NCBI GenBank assembly: GCA_019418545.1
Contig: DYBQ01000004.1
Location: forward strand, 1 to 64,000
Source of the DNA: Clostridiales bacterium
Lineage (GTDB): Bacteria; Bacillota; Clostridia; Oscillospirales; Acutalibacteraceae
Direction: 5' to 3'
DNA length: 64,000 nucleotides
Shown: piece by piece, positions 8,966-17,813 of the stretch
Position numbering within the stretch: the first letter of the stretch is position 1
How the letters are laid out: the number at the start of each line of letters is the position of its first letter
Translations under genes and position numbers: made by a program
The notes under the pieces: model-generated
The model's database searches: none
What the model saw: the letters and a program-made list of their open reading frames with translations, nothing else
Told to the model about the DNA's origin: nothing

Positions 8966-8985
8966 GATAAAAGAGGTATTGTTTA

Positions 8986-9732
8986 ATGGGAGCAATTACG
9001 GTTATTACATCTGGAAAAGGCGGCGTGGGGAAATCTACTACGTCTGTAGGGCTTGCCTATGCACTGCTGCAGCGAGGCAGAAGAGTACTTCTCGTGGATG
9101 GCGATGCCGGATTGAGAAGTTTGGATAGGATGCTTGGTGTGGATGCCAGTTTGGTCTATGATATTGCTGATGTGACTGCTGGCCGCTGCGAGCCCATTCG
9201 GGCTATTTATCCTTGCCCCGGATTTAATGGTTTGTTCCTTCTCCCTGCTCCAGCACGGGAACAGGATACTGTCCCACCCGAAATTATGAAGCAGTTAATC
9301 CCTCTTATTGCAGCTTATTATGACCATGTAATTATCGATAGCCCCGCTGGTGTGGGGCTTGGATTTTTCTCTGCCATTGCCGCCGCACAACGGGCTTTGG
9401 TGGTCACAAATCCTGACCCTGTTTGTGTACGAGATACTGCTATTGTACACCGGCTTTTAACGGAAGCGGGGATTCAGGAACAACGTATGGTTATCAATCG
9501 TTTCCAATATGGCCATTTCCGTAAACTTGGCTGTTTTGAGGATTTAGATTCGATGATTGATGAATCCGGTCTTCGCCTGATTGCAGTGATTCCCGAAGAT
9601 TTTCATTTAACTGCGGCTGCCGCTAAATCGCAGCCTGTCTCTCGCCGTTCTTCTGGGGCTATGGCCTATTCACGTTTGGCTGCTCGATTGGAAGGAGAAC
9701 GAGTTCCGCTTGCCTCTCTTCGTTGGTTATGA
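8986..9732 (+). CDS. minD: Septum site-determining ATPase MinD
   Basis: 248 residues. The deviant Walker A motif SGKGGVGKST is at 9-18, followed by LLVDGDAGLRSLD (switch I region), the Walker B-like HVIIDSPAGVGLG and the TNPDP motif. The C-terminus is a short amphipathic stretch (YSRLAARLEGE) suitable for membrane binding. MinD is a membrane-bound ATPase that positions the division inhibitor. In many Clostridia the order is mreBCD-pbp-minC-minD-minE-rodA. Here minC, minE and rodA are all missing from the locus. Length is slightly below the usual 260-270. Confidence 0.85.
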   Translation: MGAITVITSGKGGVGKSTTSVGLAYALLQRGRRVLLVDGDAGLRSLDRMLGVDASLVYDIADVTAGRCEPIRAIYPCPGFNGLFLLPAPAREQDTVPPEIMKQLIPLIAAYYDHVIIDSPAGVGLGFFSAIAAAQRALVVTNPDPVCVRDTAIVHRLLTEAGIQEQRMVINRFQYGHFRKLGCFEDLDSMIDESGLRLIAVIPEDFHLTAAAAKSQPVSRRSSGAMAYSRLAARLEGERVPLASLRWL

Positions 9733-9800
9733 GGAACTTATCAATCAAAATTTAAACTTTACATATTCAGGATACAATTACTACAAAGGAGGAGTCAAGA

Positions 9801-10202
9801 TTGAAAATTGCACTTATCGCCCATGACGCCAAAAAGGAACTGATGGTACAGTTCTGTATTGCATATTGCGGCGTTCTCAGCCGTCACTTACTCTGCGCTA
9901 CCGGCACAACTGGAAAAATGGTTTCAGAAGCTACCGGACTTCAAATTCAGCGCTTTTTGAGTGGTTCCCAAGGCGGCGACCAGCAAATTGCAGCTCGAAT
10001 TGCCTGCAACGAAATCGACTTGCTGTTATTTTTCCGGGACCCTCTTAGTCCCAAACCCCATGAACCTAATGATATGAACCTCCTCCGGCTTTGTGATATG
10101 CACAACATTCCGGTTGCAACCAATATTGCAACGGCTGAAGTCCTGATTCACGGTTTAGAACGGGGCGATTTGGATTGGCGAAGCATTGTAAATCCTGCAT
10201 AA
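9801..10202 (+). CDS. mgsA: Methylglyoxal synthase
   Basis: 133 residues with a TTG start at 9801 behind AAAGGAGG. Family motifs are clear: [15 protein letters not shown], the phosphate-binding ATGTTGKM loop, [15 protein letters not shown] and [26 protein letters not shown] with the catalytic Asp. It converts dihydroxyacetone phosphate to methylglyoxal, a bypass of lower glycolysis used when phosphate is limiting. Its place at the end of the mre/min cluster is a common clostridial arrangement with no known functional link. Confidence 0.95.
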   Translation: MKIALIAHDAKKELMVQFCIAYCGVLSRHLLCATGTTGKMVSEATGLQIQRFLSGSQGGDQQIAARIACNEIDLLLFFRDPLSPKPHEPNDMNLLRLCDMHNIPVATNIATAEVLIHGLERGDLDWRSIVNPA

Positions 10203-10239
10203 ATTTTCATCATATTCGTTTTGTATCTTGAATGGATTT

Positions 10240-10480
10240 GTTTTATATCGGCGATGAACGGGAGCAGTAAGTTTGCTTCTTCTACAGGGAGGACAGGCCG
10301 TGACTGAGAACCTGTCCGAAAAAGAAGCAATCCGAAGGACACCCGGGAGCTGCCGCAGCTTTGCTGTGCGTTTTCCGCGTTAAGGAATAAAAGGAGGACA
10401 TTTCTTTTTAAATGTCCTTGAAAAAGGGTGGCACCGCGAGGATTCCCCTCGTCCCTTTGCTGGGACGGGGGTATTTTATT
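10240..10480 (+). promoter_or_regulatory. T-box riboswitch upstream of hisS-aspS
   Basis: The 312-base stretch before hisS holds a complete T-box leader. Stem I has a kink-turn-like base (GATGA near 10253, GGAGC near 10346), a CGGG/CCCG helix and a specifier loop with AGTA on the 5' side and GAA (10334-10336) on the 3' side. GTTTGCTTCTT then pairs with AAGAAGCAA. The conserved T-box AAAGGGTGGCACCGCG is at 10424-10439. The terminator hairpin is CCCTCGTCCC/GGGACGGGG (10446-10470) followed by TATTTTATTTTT. The specifier region reads GGACACC, containing GAC (10338-10340) and CAC (10340-10342). Uncharged tRNA would stabilise the antiterminator and switch on the operon. Confidence 0.92.
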
Positions 10481-10514
10481 TTTATACATCTAATATAAAG
10501 GAGAACAGAATACT

Positions 10515-11807
10515 ATGGCATTATTAACACAGGCGCCCAAGGGCACACAAGACCTTTATCCGCCTCAAAGCAGTAAGTGGCAGGTTGTTGAAGATGTGAT
10601 GCGCAGCGAAGCCACCATTCACGGCTTTGGAGAAGTGCGTACGCCGGTGTTTGAGCATACCGAGCTGTTTTTACGCAGTGTTGGCGATACCACCGATGTG
10701 GTGGAAAAGCAAATGTATACCTTTAACGATAAGGGCGGCCGTTCCATTACCTTGCGCCCCGAAGGCACTGCCGGTGCGGTTCGTGCCATGCTGGAACATG
10801 CTCTTTATAATGAAGGGCTTCCGGTGAAGCTTTATTATCTCACCTCCTGCTATCGTTACGAAAAGCCCCAGGCAGGCCGTCTCCGGGAGTTCCACCAGTT
10901 TGGTGTCGAAATGTTCGGCGCCGAGGCTCCTGTGGCTGATGCCGAGGTCATTTGCCTGGCAAAATCCATTTTTGACCGGCTGGGCGTAAAGAACCTGACT
11001 CTGGAGCTGAACTCCATTGGCTGCCCCACCTGCCGCGCCAAATTCCACGAGGCGTTGAAAAATTATTTTGAAGGCTACAGAGACGAGCTGTGTGAGACCT
11101 GCCTCTCTCGTTTGGAGCGCAATCCCATGAGAATTCTGGACTGCAAAAGCCCGGTATGCTCCAAAATTGCTGAGGGAGCTCCGCACATTCTTGACTATCT
11201 TTGCGATGACTGCAAAGCACATTTTGAAGGCGTACAGGCTTATTTGAATGCAGCTGGTGTGGAATTTGTGATTAACCCCACGATTGTCCGCGGTCTGGAC
11301 TATTATAACCGCACCGTATTTGAGTTTGTCAGCAACGATTTGGGCGCCCAAAGCACAGTTTGCGGCGGCGGCCGGTATGACGGGCTGACCGAGCAGATGG
11401 GCGGAAAATCTATGGCCGGTTTGGGATTTGGCCTGGGTATGGAGCGTTTGATGCTGGTGTTGGAAGCTCAGAAAATTACAATCCCCGAGCCTCCTGCCTG
11501 CGAAGTTTATATTGCTTCTATGGGAGAAAAAGCCAGTCAGGAAGCCTTCCGTCTTACCAATCTGCTGCAAAGCAGCGGTGTAGTGGCTGCCTGCGATGTA
11601 TGCGGCAGAGGCTTAAAGGCCCAGATGAAATATGCCAATAAAGTGGGAGCTGCTTTTACACTGGTGTTGGGAGACAACGAACTGGAAGAGAAGCAGGGAA
11701 AACTGAAGAATATGAAAACCGGCGAAGAAAAACCCATTTCTTTGGGGGACAATTTTATGGAAGACTATTTGATAATTACCACCATGGCTTCTGACTTGTC
11801 CATATAA
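10515..11807 (+). CDS. hisS: Histidyl-tRNA synthetase
   Basis: 430 residues starting at ATG 10515 with AAAGGAGA upstream. Class II aminoacyl-tRNA synthetase motifs: motif 1 near PPQSSKWQ..TPVFEHTELF, motif 2 (SCYRYEKPQAGRLREFHQFGVE) and motif 3 (GLGFGLGMERLMLVLE). The HisRS-specific VRGLDYYNRTVFEF block is present, as is a C-terminal anticodon-binding domain (ACEVYIASMGEKA onward). It charges tRNA-His. It is the first gene behind the T-box, and aspS follows after 84 AT-rich bases with no terminator I can see. Confidence 0.97.
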   Translation: MALLTQAPKGTQDLYPPQSSKWQVVEDVMRSEATIHGFGEVRTPVFEHTELFLRSVGDTTDVVEKQMYTFNDKGGRSITLRPEGTAGAVRAMLEHALYNEGLPVKLYYLTSCYRYEKPQAGRLREFHQFGVEMFGAEAPVADAEVICLAKSIFDRLGVKNLTLELNSIGCPTCRAKFHEALKNYFEGYRDELCETCLSRLERNPMRILDCKSPVCSKIAEGAPHILDYLCDDCKAHFEGVQAYLNAAGVEFVINPTIVRGLDYYNRTVFEFVSNDLGAQSTVCGGGRYDGLTEQMGGKSMAGLGFGLGMERLMLVLEAQKITIPEPPACEVYIASMGEKASQEAFRLTNLLQSSGVVAACDVCGRGLKAQMKYANKVGAAFTLVLGDNELEEKQGKLKNMKTGEEKPISLGDNFMEDYLIITTMASDLSI

Positions 11808-11891
11808 TAAATGGTTTTATAGTTTGATTTTCTATATAAATTTATATTTACTATATACTTTTGAGTTACTAATTAACAGGAGGCTATTGTT

Positions 11892-13676
11892 ATGGCAGAA
11901 TCCATCAAAGGACTCAAGCGCACCCATTATTGCGGAGAACTTCGTCCGTCGGATATTGGAAAGGAAGCCGTCGTATTCGGCTGGGTACAGCGTCAGCGCG
12001 ATTTGGGACAGTTGATTTTTATTGATTTGCGGGACCGCACTGGTATTGTACAGCTGACCTTTGACGACAGCACCGACCGGACTGTTTTTGATAAGGCTTT
12101 TGCCGCCCGTTCTGAATTTGTACTGGCTGCCCGTGGCATTGTCCGGGAGCGCGACTCTAAGAACATGGAAATCCCCACCGGTGAGGTGGAAATCTATGTG
12201 CAGGAGCTGCGGGTATTAGGCAAAGCCGAGACTCCACCCTTTGAAATCGTGGAAAATTCCCGCGTAAAAGAAGACTTGCGTCTGAAATACCGCTATCTGG
12301 ATTTGCGCCGTCCTGACTTGCAAAAGAACATTTTGATGCGGCACAAAATTGCTAAAATTGCCCGGGACTATTTTGACGAAAACGGCTTTATTGAAATCGA
12401 AACTCCCATGCTCATCAAGTCCACGCCTGAAGGTGCAAGAGACTTTTTGGTGCCCAGCCGTATCCACAAGGGCAGCTTTTATGCCCTGCCCCAGTCCCCC
12501 CAGCTGTATAAGCAGCTTTCTATGGTATCCGGCTTTGACCGCTATATGCAGATTGCCCGCTGCTTCCGGGACGAGGATTTGCGCGCCGACCGTCAGCCGG
12601 AATTTACCCAGATTGATTTGGAAATGTCCTTTGTAGAAATGGAGGATGTCCTGAAAATCGGTGAGGGATTTGTCCAACGTGTCTTTAAAGAGGCGTTAGG
12701 CGTAGACATTCCTCTTCCCCTGCCCCGGCTCACCTATCAGGAAGCTATGGAGCGCTATGGCTCTGACAAGCCCGACACCCGCTTTGGCATGGAACTGATT
12801 GATTTGAGCGATTTGGTAAAGGATTGCGGTTTCGGTGTGTTCTCCGGCGCTGTTCAGGGCGGTGGTTCTGTCCGCTGCATTACTGCCAAAAATGCAGTAT
12901 CGATTCTTTCCAGAAAAGAAATTGACAAGCTGACTGATATGATTAAAGGGATTGGCGGCAAGGGCCTCGCCTGGGTGCGTATGGCTCCTGATGGCATGAA
13001 GGCTTCCTTCTCCAAGTTCATGACCGAGGACGAGATGAACGCCATTTTGGAGCGTGCTGGCGCAGAAACCGGCGACGTGGTGCTCATCATTGCCGACACC
13101 AAGACCAGCCATGTGCTGCCTCAACTTGGCGCTCTGCGTCTGGAAGTGGCCGATAAGCTGGGCATTGAGCGCAAGGGCTACAATTTCCTGTGGGTCGTGG
13201 AGTTCCCCTTCTTCGAGTTTGACGAGGATTTGGGACAATATGTGGCCATGCACCACCCCTTTACCGCTCCTTTGGAGGAATGTATCCCCTATCTGGAGAG
13301 CGACCAAGGCAACGTGCGGGCACAGGCTTATGATTTAGTCCTCAACGGGATTGAGCTGTCCAGCGGCTCCATTCGTATCACCGACCCGGATTTGCAGAAG
13401 CGTATGTTCCGTCTGTTGGGTTTGAGCGAAGAGGAATCTTATCAGAAATTTGGTTTCCTGACCGATGCCTTCAAGTATGGTGCTCCGCCCCATGGCGGCA
13501 TGGGCATTGGCCTGGACCGTTTGGTGATGCAGATGCTGGGCTGCTCCACTCTGCGCGATGTGGTAGCATTCCCCAAGGTACAGAACGCCAGCGAGCTGAT
13601 GACCGAGGCTCCCGGTGTGGTGGATGCCCAGCAGCTGGAAGACTTGGGAATTATGCTGAAGAAAACCGAGGAATAA
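11892..13676 (+). CDS. aspS: Aspartyl-tRNA synthetase
   Basis: 594 residues, the full bacterial AspRS length including the GAD insertion domain. The N-terminal OB-fold anticodon-binding domain starts GWVQRQRDLGQLIFIDLRDRTG. Motif 2 is seen in FRDEDLRADRQPEFTQID and motif 3 in GMGIGLDRLVMQMLG. Start ATG 11892 has AGGAGG upstream. It charges tRNA-Asp, possibly also tRNA-Asn if no AsnRS exists (not decidable here). The hisS-aspS operon lies behind one T-box. Confidence 0.97.
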   Translation: MAESIKGLKRTHYCGELRPSDIGKEAVVFGWVQRQRDLGQLIFIDLRDRTGIVQLTFDDSTDRTVFDKAFAARSEFVLAARGIVRERDSKNMEIPTGEVEIYVQELRVLGKAETPPFEIVENSRVKEDLRLKYRYLDLRRPDLQKNILMRHKIAKIARDYFDENGFIEIETPMLIKSTPEGARDFLVPSRIHKGSFYALPQSPQLYKQLSMVSGFDRYMQIARCFRDEDLRADRQPEFTQIDLEMSFVEMEDVLKIGEGFVQRVFKEALGVDIPLPLPRLTYQEAMERYGSDKPDTRFGMELIDLSDLVKDCGFGVFSGAVQGGGSVRCITAKNAVSILSRKEIDKLTDMIKGIGGKGLAWVRMAPDGMKASFSKFMTEDEMNAILERAGAETGDVVLIIADTKTSHVLPQLGALRLEVADKLGIERKGYNFLWVVEFPFFEFDEDLGQYVAMHHPFTAPLEECIPYLESDQGNVRAQAYDLVLNGIELSSGSIRITDPDLQKRMFRLLGLSEEESYQKFGFLTDAFKYGAPPHGGMGIGLDRLVMQMLGCSTLRDVVAFPKVQNASELMTEAPGVVDAQQLEDLGIMLKKTEE

Positions 13677-13737
13677 AGGACGTTTCTCATTTTGGGCTTG
13701 TATGCGGCTAAAGCCTGTACAAATCTTTTAGAACCGG

Positions 13738-13767
13738 TTGAACTTCTCCCGAAAACCAGTGTATAAT
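13738..13767 (+). promoter_or_regulatory. Promoter for purC
   Basis: TTGAAC (13738-13743), 18-base spacer and TATAAT (13762-13767), about 57 bases before the purC ATG. I see no recognisable purine riboswitch in the short leader. Confidence 0.6.
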
Positions 13768-13823
13768 AGAGACAGATTTCGGCTTGCTACAAGCTACTTT
13801 CATTATGATAAGGCGGATGATTT

Positions 13824-14681
13824 ATGCGTAAAATCAGCAGCGGCAAGGTTCGCGACATTTATGAAGTAAACGACGACAGCTTGATGATTGTGGTATCCGA
13901 CAGAATTTCGGCATTTGACATCATCATGCCCGATGACATCCAGGATAAGGGTGTTATTTTGAACCAGCTTTCTGCATTCTGGTTCCGGTATGTGGCCGAT
14001 ATTGTGCCCAACCACATTATCAGCACTGATTGGAATGAATTCCCCGAAGAATTCCGCAAGGAGGAATTCAAGGGCCGCAGCATGTGGGTCAAAAAGCTCA
14101 AGATGCTGCCGGTAGAGTGCATCGTTCGCGGCTACATCACCGGTTCTGGCTGGGCCGATTATCAGAAGACTGGCACCATCTGCGGAATGCCCCTGCCTGA
14201 GGGATTGCAGGAGTCCCAGAAGCTGCCGGAGCCCCTGTTTACCCCCTCCACCAAGGCAGAGCTGGGCGAGCATGATGAGAACATCTCCTTTGAACGCGCC
14301 TGCGAGATTCTGGGCGATGAACTGGCTGCAAAGGTACGGGATAAGACCATTGAGGTCTACAAAAAGTGCGCTGACTATGCTCTGACCAAGGGTATCATTC
14401 TGGCCGATACCAAGCTGGAATTCGGTTTGGACGAGAATGGCGAACTGGTGCTGGGCGATGAGGTGCTGACCCCCGATTCCAGCCGTTTCTGGGCACAGGA
14501 TACCTATGAGGTTGGCAGAGGACAGGACAGCTTTGACAAACAGTATCTGCGCGACTGGCTCCAGAACAATGGCTATAAGGGCAGCGCTCCCGAGCATCTG
14601 CCGGAAGAAGTCATTACTGAAACCCGCAACAAGTATTTGGATGCTTACAAGCGCCTGACCGGAGAAGAACTCTCCTACTAA
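13824..14681 (+). CDS. purC: SAICAR synthase
   Basis: 285 residues. The N-terminus RKISSGKVRDIYEV is the ATP-binding glycine loop of SAICAR synthetase. VECIVRGYITGSGWADY and TPSTKAELGEHDENISFE are family signatures, followed by LADTKLEFGLD and LTPDSSRFW. It joins aspartate to CAIR in step 7 of de novo purine synthesis. At 285 residues it is in the range of longer PurC types. It has its own promoter and a strong terminator, so it is monocistronic, without the other pur genes beside it. Confidence 0.96.
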   Translation: MRKISSGKVRDIYEVNDDSLMIVVSDRISAFDIIMPDDIQDKGVILNQLSAFWFRYVADIVPNHIISTDWNEFPEEFRKEEFKGRSMWVKKLKMLPVECIVRGYITGSGWADYQKTGTICGMPLPEGLQESQKLPEPLFTPSTKAELGEHDENISFERACEILGDELAAKVRDKTIEVYKKCADYALTKGIILADTKLEFGLDENGELVLGDEVLTPDSSRFWAQDTYEVGRGQDSFDKQYLRDWLQNNGYKGSAPEHLPEEVITETRNKYLDAYKRLTGEELSY

Positions 14682-14693
14682 GCATAAAAAACA

Positions 14694-14730
14694 GAGCCCG
14701 ATGGGAATTTTGTTCCCACCGGGCTTTTTC
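14694..14730 (+). terminator. Terminator after purC
   Basis: GAGCCCGATGGGAA pairs with TTCCCACCGGGCT with one mismatch around a short T-rich loop, followed by TTTTTCTCT. It faces the end of the convergent serine hydrolase gene. Confidence 0.9.
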
Positions 14731-14793
14731 TCTATGCAAAAAGAGAACGCAGATGTTTTCCACTGGTTTTTAAATTTCAGTGGAAAACTATTT

Positions 14794-16611
14794 TCATGAT
14801 TCTTTTTGAATTTCTTTTTTTTCCCATTTTCCCTTGATACGAGGACACAGAAACTCCTTCATCCGGGAAAACAACGGGAATTTTTGTACAGTCTCCGGGA
14901 AAATTTCTTCCGGCTTTTTCCCGCCGGTAACCAGAGAGGCTAGCATCTCCACCGCTTTTAGAGCAGACGGCCTTTCTTCAAACCGGATTAGTGCTTTCTC
15001 CCCATCCTCACCATAGAATATGAATTTTAAAGTACGGATACTGGGGGTTTCAAAAAACACCAAAAACAGTTTGAGGACCACTCTTCCCTCTTCATCAAAG
15101 GTGGAAAGCACACCACTGCGGAAAGGATACGTCTCGCCACGGATACAAAGTTCTCCCGGCAGCATTTCTCCATCATATCCCGCCTGGAAAGTATATTGCT
15201 CCTCCCCTTCCCAAAACCAGAATCTTACCCGGTTTTCTCCGAAGCGAAACCGTATTTGCGTAATATTTCCGGGAAAATTCCCATGGACTCCTGCCACAAT
15301 CAGAGGTAAAAGAGAACCTGTGCTTTTGGGAAAGCGGTATACTCTTCCATTATAGCGGGCGGCTGATGGGAGACAGGGCTGTTTGGGCTGCGGGCGGCTG
15401 AAAAAACGTGTGATAAAAAGCTTTTTTTGCGGCACTTCTGGTGGCTTTAACCCGCGGACAACATAAAGTCCTTCCAATTCTTTCCTCAGCTGCCGCAAAT
15501 CTGACATATTTACCGGAAGGGGCGTTTCGGAAAGGGAATCTCTTTGACAAAAGCAATCGTGAATATGGCGCAGTGTCCGGTCTTCAAAAAGCTTTTCGTT
15601 TCCGCTGGTAACGGCAATCACCATATCCTGTTCGGGAAGCACTACTACATACTGCCCAAAAACACCGTTAAACTGATATCCATCTCCCCAGGGAAGCCCC
15701 CACAACTGATACCCATACCAGGCATCCCGCTCTCCCATTTTGCAATCTATTTGCTTTTTGGTGGCCTGCTGCACCCATTCCTCTGGCAAAATCTGTTTCG
15801 ACTTTCCTTCGGCGTCCGTCCACCTTCCGTTTTGCAGATATAACTGCCCCAGCTTGGCCATATCTCCGGGAGTGAGATATAATCCCCAGCCTCCCTTTTC
15901 AATTCCCATAGGGCAGGTTTCCCATTCTGCATTTTGAATCCCCAGCGGTTCCCATAGCCGGTTCTGAAGATACTCCATAACGGACTGCCCTGTCTTACGG
16001 CATAAAGCAGCACAAAGCATATAGGTGTTCATGCTGTTATAAGAAAACCGGCTGCCCGGCGCAAATTCACAGTCTGAAAGCAGCCAGCCCCGAACCCAAT
16101 CTTTTTCGGAAATAGAGCCCATTTCATTAAATTTTACTCCGGAGCTCATGGTCAGCAGCTGCTTTACCGTTACAGTCCCCGGCTTTCCCATATAAAATGG
16201 CGGCAGCTTATCGGGAAATATTTTCGCCATAGTTTCGTTCAGCGATAATAAACCTTCGCTGATTGCCAGTCCCACTGCCATCCCCACCACACTTTTGGAC
16301 AAGGAAAACTGCATCTGCGGAGCTTTTGAGGAATAAGGCTTCCATACACCCTCTGCAATCCTTTGCCCATGCCGCAGGATGACAATTCCATGGGGGCATA
16401 GCGTTTTGTCCTCATCCATACGCCTAAAAAATTCCGCTATGGTCCGGCTGGAGACCCCCTGTTCTTCTGGGAGTCCCATTGGCATAACAGCAGAAGGGGT
16501 CGCGGCTTTCCGTTTTCTCGGCTGAAAAGGATAAGAGGTTACATGCTCCATATCCCCGGTAATCAGACGGATTAGGGAATCTGCTGCCCGGAATTGTCCG
16601 AAAATATCCAT
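14794..16611 (-). CDS. Serine hydrolase, beta-lactamase/esterase-like
   Basis: 605 residues from the ATG at 16611. I prefer it over the ATG at 16635 because AAAAAGGAG lies about 9 bases upstream of it. Residues 50-370 form a class C beta-lactamase-like domain with the catalytic S-L-S-K tetrad (Ser103 to Lys106) in QFSLSKSVVG and a YNS motif at 191-193 in the tyrosine position. The C-terminal 230 residues form a beta-rich region without an assignment from me. There is no signal peptide, so it is probably cytoplasmic. Likely an esterase, amidase or D-aminopeptidase; substrate unknown. The sortase terminator lies within its leader region. Confidence 0.75.
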   Translation of the reverse strand: MDIFGQFRAADSLIRLITGDMEHVTSYPFQPRKRKAATPSAVMPMGLPEEQGVSSRTIAEFFRRMDEDKTLCPHGIVILRHGQRIAEGVWKPYSSKAPQMQFSLSKSVVGMAVGLAISEGLLSLNETMAKIFPDKLPPFYMGKPGTVTVKQLLTMSSGVKFNEMGSISEKDWVRGWLLSDCEFAPGSRFSYNSMNTYMLCAALCRKTGQSVMEYLQNRLWEPLGIQNAEWETCPMGIEKGGWGLYLTPGDMAKLGQLYLQNGRWTDAEGKSKQILPEEWVQQATKKQIDCKMGERDAWYGYQLWGLPWGDGYQFNGVFGQYVVVLPEQDMVIAVTSGNEKLFEDRTLRHIHDCFCQRDSLSETPLPVNMSDLRQLRKELEGLYVVRGLKPPEVPQKKLFITRFFSRPQPKQPCLPSAARYNGRVYRFPKSTGSLLPLIVAGVHGNFPGNITQIRFRFGENRVRFWFWEGEEQYTFQAGYDGEMLPGELCIRGETYPFRSGVLSTFDEEGRVVLKLFLVFFETPSIRTLKFIFYGEDGEKALIRFEERPSALKAVEMLASLVTGGKKPEEIFPETVQKFPLFSRMKEFLCPRIKGKWEKKEIQKES

Positions 16612-16661
16612 GAAATCGCGCTCCTTTTTCTCCATATTTAAAAATCAGCTTATAAAACAAC

Positions 16662-16689
16662 AGGCAGCTTTTCGCTGGAAAAGCTGCCT
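16662..16689 (-). terminator. Terminator after the sortase gene
   Basis: AGGCAGCTTTTC and GAAAAGCTGCCT form a perfect 12-bp stem with a 4-base loop. On the minus strand it is followed by GTTGTTTTAT. It ends the sortase transcript and separates it from the serine hydrolase gene. Confidence 0.8.
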
Positions 16690-16702
16690 ATATTTTACCC
16701 CA

Positions 16703-17782
16703 TTATTCCACGGGCGTATACCAGTCAATAAGACCTTGGTCCAATGCCTCTTCAAAGGTATCCGGCCACTTAGGGACACTGCCGCCATAGCGGTCATACC
16801 AGCAGTCCGGATAGACTACCTTTGAGTTATAAGTTGCTTTTGATGTATCCACAGAGGCATCCTCACCATCCCGAACCAAGCGGGCTACCACCACTGTACG
16901 GAAGCCGTCAAATTCATAAGAGCAGGTAGAGAGGGTAAGAATCGTGTCATTCTCGTTAAAATCCACGCCAGTATCAATAATCGAGCGCTGGCGCACCTGA
17001 TAGACAAAGTTCAAATAGGAAGAATCCGAGCCAAAATGGTCATAGGTATAGACAAAAGGCTCCCCTTGGCTTTCATCCGTATTGGTTTTGAAAACAGAAA
17101 TTATTTTCCACTTTCCGCCGCCCTCTGCGGTATTAAATGTAATGACTGGCGAATTCTTATACACATCCAATTGGCCAAACTGCAGCAGCTGGGCAAACAT
17201 CCGTCCATCTCTCATACTGTGTCCATAGAGAATCAAATTCTGGTCAGAGCCATCCAGCGCAGTTCCCGCCTGCATAAAAATGCTGCCATATTTGGTGTTT
17301 TCTTTCCGATAGTTCCGATACAAATAGTATTCTGGGTCACTTTCGGAAGACTGCAATACCGGATAATCAATAACCGTGTTAGGAATCCGAATCCATCCCA
17401 CAATATCCGGGTTTACTTTTTGCAGCTCTTTAATCTGCTGCCTTGCCTGCTCATCCGTCATTTCTGGACGCTCCGGCTTGGGCGTTTCCTCTGCATCTGA
17501 AGTTTCTTCCTGAGAGGAGTCGCTGTCAGCAGAAGAATCCGATGAGGTTTCTTCTGGTATATTATAGAAAATATTCTGAATTTCATCCACGGTTTTGTCA
17601 GTCTCAGCCGGCAGGATAATCAACTCGTTTACCAAATATCCGGCAGAAACCAAAAAGACTATGAGCATCAGCAGGGTAATGATTTTTAAAATAACCTGCC
17701 CTGCGCTATCCCCTTTCCAGGGAATCCAACTTTTCCAAAAAGACTTCTTCTGCCGCGGCTGCGACTGAGATTCTTTGCCCAT
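16703..17782 (-). CDS. srtB: Class B sortase
   Basis: 359 residues. A cytoplasmic basic head is followed by a membrane anchor (about 29-52), an acidic Ser/Glu linker (75-105), then the sortase domain. NPDIVGWIRIPNTVIDYPVLQ is the class B entry motif. The catalytic residues are His188 (LYGHSM), Cys287 (LSTCSYEF) and Arg295 (FRTVVVARLV). Class B sortases covalently anchor surface proteins or pili to peptidoglycan. No protein in the window carries a C-terminal sorting signal, so the substrate lies elsewhere. It follows cinA by 31 bases on the same strand. Confidence 0.9.
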   Translation of the reverse strand: MGKESQSQPRQKKSFWKSWIPWKGDSAGQVILKIITLLMLIVFLVSAGYLVNELIILPAETDKTVDEIQNIFYNIPEETSSDSSADSDSSQEETSDAEETPKPERPEMTDEQARQQIKELQKVNPDIVGWIRIPNTVIDYPVLQSSESDPEYYLYRNYRKENTKYGSIFMQAGTALDGSDQNLILYGHSMRDGRMFAQLLQFGQLDVYKNSPVITFNTAEGGGKWKIISVFKTNTDESQGEPFVYTYDHFGSDSSYLNFVYQVRQRSIIDTGVDFNENDTILTLSTCSYEFDGFRTVVVARLVRDGEDASVDTSKATYNSKVVYPDCWYDRYGGSVPKWPDTFEEALDQGLIDWYTPVE

Positions 17783-17813
17783 GGGGCACCTCCTTTATCA
17801 TCATCCAATTGTT

